Below are positions 62,058-64,000 of a stretch of 64,000 bases of DNA, one piece after another. The notes beneath the pieces are model-generated. The model did not search any database and had not been told where the DNA came from. It worked only from the letters and a program-made list of their open reading frames with translations. Position numbers and translations under genes: made by a program. Each line of letters starts with the position of its first letter. Position 1 is the stretch's first letter. Source of the stretch: Oceanibium sediminis (GTDB lineage Bacteria > Pseudomonadota > Alphaproteobacteria > Rhodobacterales > Rhodobacteraceae); the NCBI RefSeq assembly GCF_003265325.1, contig NZ_QGNX01000005.1, positions 186,001 to 250,000 of the forward strand, given 5' to 3'.

Positions 62058-62825
62058 ATGACCAGCACCCTGTTCGATCTGAGCGGCCGCACGGCGCTTG
62101 TCACCGGCTCCAGCCAGGGCATCGGCCATGCGCTTGCCCGCGGACTATCCGGCGCGGGCGCGCGGATCGTGCTGAACGGGCGCAACATGACCAAGCTGGA
62201 AACCTGCGCCGAGGAACTGCGCGCCGAGGGCTGCTCGGTCGAGGTCCTGGCCTTCGACGTGACCGACCACGACGCCGCGCGCGCGGCGGTGGATCGTTTC
62301 GAGGACGGCGTCGGTCCCATCGACATCCTGGTCAACAACGCCGGAATGCAGCACCGCGGCCCGCTTGAGGATTTCCCCGCCGACGCGTTCGAGCGGCTGT
62401 TGCGCACCAATATTTCCAGCGTGTTCAACGTCGGACAGGCGGTAGCGCGGCACATGATCGCGCGCGGGGCGGGCAAGATCATCAACATCGCCTCGGTCCA
62501 GTCGGCGCTGGCGCGCCCCTCGATCGCGCCCTACACGGCGACAAAGGGGGCGGTGGCCAACCTGACAAAGGGCATGGCCACGGACTGGGCGCGCCACGGG
62601 CTTCAGTGCAACGCCATTGCGCCGGGCTATTTCAAGACACCGCTCAACCAGGCGCTGGTGGACGATCCCGAGTTCACCGCCTGGCTTGAAAAGCGCACCC
62701 CCGCCGGGCGCTGGGGCAACGTGGAGGAACTGGTAGGCGCCTGCATCTTCCTGTCCGCGCCGGCTTCCAGTTTCGTGAACGGCCATACGCTTTACGTGGA
62801 TGGCGGCATCACGGCGTCGCTCTGA
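62058..62825 (+). CDS. Gluconate 5-dehydrogenase-like SDR
   Basis: Classical short-chain dehydrogenase of 255 residues: cofactor motif TGSSQGIGHALA, NNAG, Ser in NIASVQS and the catalytic Tyr-x-x-x-Lys in APYTATKGAV. The DGGIT end and overall pattern resemble IdnO/Gno, which interconvert gluconate and 5-ketogluconate. gntK starts 1 bp after its stop codon, consistent with gluconate use: ketogluconate to gluconate, then 6-phosphogluconate for gnd. Confidence 0.88.
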   Translation: MTSTLFDLSGRTALVTGSSQGIGHALARGLSGAGARIVLNGRNMTKLETCAEELRAEGCSVEVLAFDVTDHDAARAAVDRFEDGVGPIDILVNNAGMQHRGPLEDFPADAFERLLRTNISSVFNVGQAVARHMIARGAGKIINIASVQSALARPSIAPYTATKGAVANLTKGMATDWARHGLQCNAIAPGYFKTPLNQALVDDPEFTAWLEKRTPAGRWGNVEELVGACIFLSAPASSFVNGHTLYVDGGITASL

Positions 62826-62826
62826 C

Positions 62827-63324
62827 GTGGCGCGCCTGGTTGTCGTCATGGGGGTTGCGGGCTGCGGCAAATCCTCCGTCGCCGAGGCGCTTGCCGCGCG
62901 GCTGCGCGGAACCTTCCTTGACGGGGACGCGTTCCACACGCCGGAAAACATCGCCAAGATGAGCGCCGGCATCCCCCTCGACGACGAGGACCGCTGGCCC
63001 TGGCTCGACCGGATCGCCGCCGAGATGCAGACCCGCAAGGGCGTGCTCGTCACCGCCTGTTCCGCCCTGCGCCGCATCTATCGCGACCGGCTGCGCAGCG
63101 GCGCGGGCGAGCCGGTGTTCTTTGCCCATCTCGACGGCAGCCGCGCGCTGATCGCCGCGCGCATGGCGAAGCGGGACGGTCATTTCATGCCCGGCAGCCT
63201 GCTCGACAGCCAGATCGCCACGCTTGAACGCCTGGGCCCGGACGAGGCGGGCGTCACCGTCGATATCTCGGGGGATCTCGCCCAGGTCACCGGGGCGATC
63301 TGCACTGCGTTGGAGGCCGCATGA
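62827..63324 (+). CDS. gntK: Gluconokinase
   Basis: Phosphorylates gluconate to 6-phosphogluconate. The 165-residue P-loop kinase has VVMGVAGCGKSSVAEAL, DGDAFHTPENIAKMSAGIPLDDEDRWPWL and TACSALRRIYRDRLR, all family hallmarks. GTG 62827 starts 1 bp after the SDR stop codon; no ATG is better placed. It overlaps the phosphohexomutase by 4 bp (ATGA). Confidence 0.95.
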   Translation: MARLVVVMGVAGCGKSSVAEALAARLRGTFLDGDAFHTPENIAKMSAGIPLDDEDRWPWLDRIAAEMQTRKGVLVTACSALRRIYRDRLRSGAGEPVFFAHLDGSRALIAARMAKRDGHFMPGSLLDSQIATLERLGPDEAGVTVDISGDLAQVTGAICTALEAA

Positions 63325-64000
63325 GCCCTCGCGCGCCCTTCAAGGCCTATGACGTGCGCGGCGTCGTGGGCAAGGACCTGACCGAGCCGGTGATGGAACG
63401 GATCGGCGCGGCCTTTGCCGCCATCGTCGCGAAGGGCGGCCCCGTGGTCGTCGGGCGCGATGCGCGCGCCAGTTCCCCCGCCTTCGCCGCCGCCCTCGCG
63501 CGGGGGTTGCAGGCGGGCGGATCCGACGTGCTCGACATCGGGCTCTGCGGCACGGAGGAGGTCTATTTCGCCACCGATCACCTCGGCGCGGCGGGCGGGA
63601 TCATGGTCACCGCCTCGCATAATCCGCCGGGCGACAACGGGCTGAAGATGGTGCGCAGCGGGGCGCGCCCGCTCGACCGGGACTCCGGGCTGGCTGAAAT
63701 CGAAGAGATGGTCCTCGGCCCCGACCCGGCGCCCCGCGCCGCGCGGCCCGGCGAGCTTGAGCCCCGGGATATCCGTGGCGCTTACGTGGAAAAGCTGCTC
63801 GGCTTCACCCACCCGGAAAAGCTGGCGCCGCTGCACATCCTCGTCAACGCCGGGAACGGCGCCGCCGGGCCCACCTTCGACGCCCTGGCAGAGGGCTTGC
63901 AGGCGGCGGGCGCGCCGCTTCGCTTTACCCGGTACCTGTTCACCCCGGACCCGACATTTCCCAACGGCGTTCCGAACCCGATTCTGCCCGAGAACCACGC
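63321..64000 (+). CDS. Phosphomannomutase/phosphoglucomutase, 3' end outside the window
   Basis: The first 226 residues of an alpha-D-phosphohexomutase. YDVRGVVGKDL near the start is the usual YDIRG motif; the phospho-serine loop TASHNPPGDNGLKM (Ser about residue 101) and the beginning of domain 2 (ILVNAGNGAAGPTFDALAEGL) are present. ATG 63321 overlaps the gntK stop codon. It interconverts hexose 1- and 6-phosphates for nucleotide sugars; substrate choice (mannose or glucose) cannot be judged. The gene continues past base 64000. Confidence 0.9.
   Translation, partial: MSPRAPFKAYDVRGVVGKDLTEPVMERIGAAFAAIVAKGGPVVVGRDARASSPAFAAALARGLQAGGSDVLDIGLCGTEEVYFATDHLGAAGGIMVTASHNPPGDNGLKMVRSGARPLDRDSGLAEIEEMVLGPDPAPRAARPGELEPRDIRGAYVEKLLGFTHPEKLAPLHILVNAGNGAAGPTFDALAEGLQAAGAPLRFTRYLFTPDPTFPNGVPNPILPENH

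Overview
This is 64 kb of a high-GC alphaproteobacterial chromosome, most likely a marine Rhodobacteraceae (Roseobacter-group) member. The indicators are a DddL-type DMSP lyase, a TRAP C4-dicarboxylate transporter with its own DctB/DctD, a class I lysyl-tRNA synthetase, SelD fused to a flavoprotein domain, a DUF6456 protein, a TerB-like protein of Rhodobacterales type, and gene orders such as dac-tmk-holB-tatD. No prophage, integron, CRISPR array or plasmid backbone was seen. The only clear mobile element is a REP/RAYT unit next to uvrB. Coding density is very high, many genes overlap by 4 bp, and the assignment to genus is not possible from the sequence alone.

Layout. 0-7 kb: core functions (DUF6456 protein cut by the window edge, tpiA, sufA and sufT, tgt, lon with a strong terminator, an SRPBCC protein). 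7.0-7.64 kb: four tRNA genes (two Val, two identical Asp). 7.7-14.1 kb: dctBD and dctPQM, a complete TRAP uptake system with two tandem operator-like sites in front of dctP; the DctD AAA+ domain has lost the GAFTGA sigma-54 contact loop. 14.1-25.3 kb: a likely catabolic island. A leftward operon potBCDA - class III aminotransferase - BKACE (DUF849) - GNAT - acetylpolyamine-amidohydrolase-like deacetylase - alanine racemase family protein is read divergently from a LysR regulator and an M20 amidohydrolase, with a near-ideal LysR box between. Together they could import an N-acylated (beta-)amine, deacylate it, transaminate it to a beta-keto acid and cleave that with acetyl-CoA.

25.3-33.7 kb: tRNA-Ser, a SPOR lipoprotein, D,D-carboxypeptidase, tmk, holB, tatD, an MBL-fold hydrolase, an AEC transporter, a methyltransferase, a cytochrome c and tRNA-Thr. 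33.7-36.6 kb: a ferric-iron ABC binding protein with an IscR-type operator, convergent with a fused permease; no ATPase is nearby. 36.7-42.5 kb: a PQQ-type sugar dehydrogenase, dddL behind a thiolase, a TerB-like protein, lysK and a DUF4864 protein. 42.5-48.3 kb: accessory genes, including a peptidoglycan-binding protein, a 764-residue beta-helix (tailspike-like) protein, HugZ-like and SH3b proteins, a small secreted-protein gene broken by an amber codon, and the REP-flanked RAYT transposase. 48.3-57.7 kb: uvrB, an NDUFS4-like complex I accessory subunit, a multicopper oxidase, the selenium pair mnmH/selD, and a hydrolase fused to a polytopic membrane domain. 57.7-64 kb: carbohydrate metabolism (gph, rpe, a CoxG-like protein, pdxY, gnd, a gluconate-dehydrogenase-like SDR, gntK and a phosphohexomutase cut by the right edge), consistent with gluconate and pentose-phosphate use.

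Start sites were chosen from Shine-Dalgarno spacing, gene overlap and expected family length, so several CDS starts are downstream of the longest possible frame. Functional statements rest on motif recognition from memory; no database search was run.
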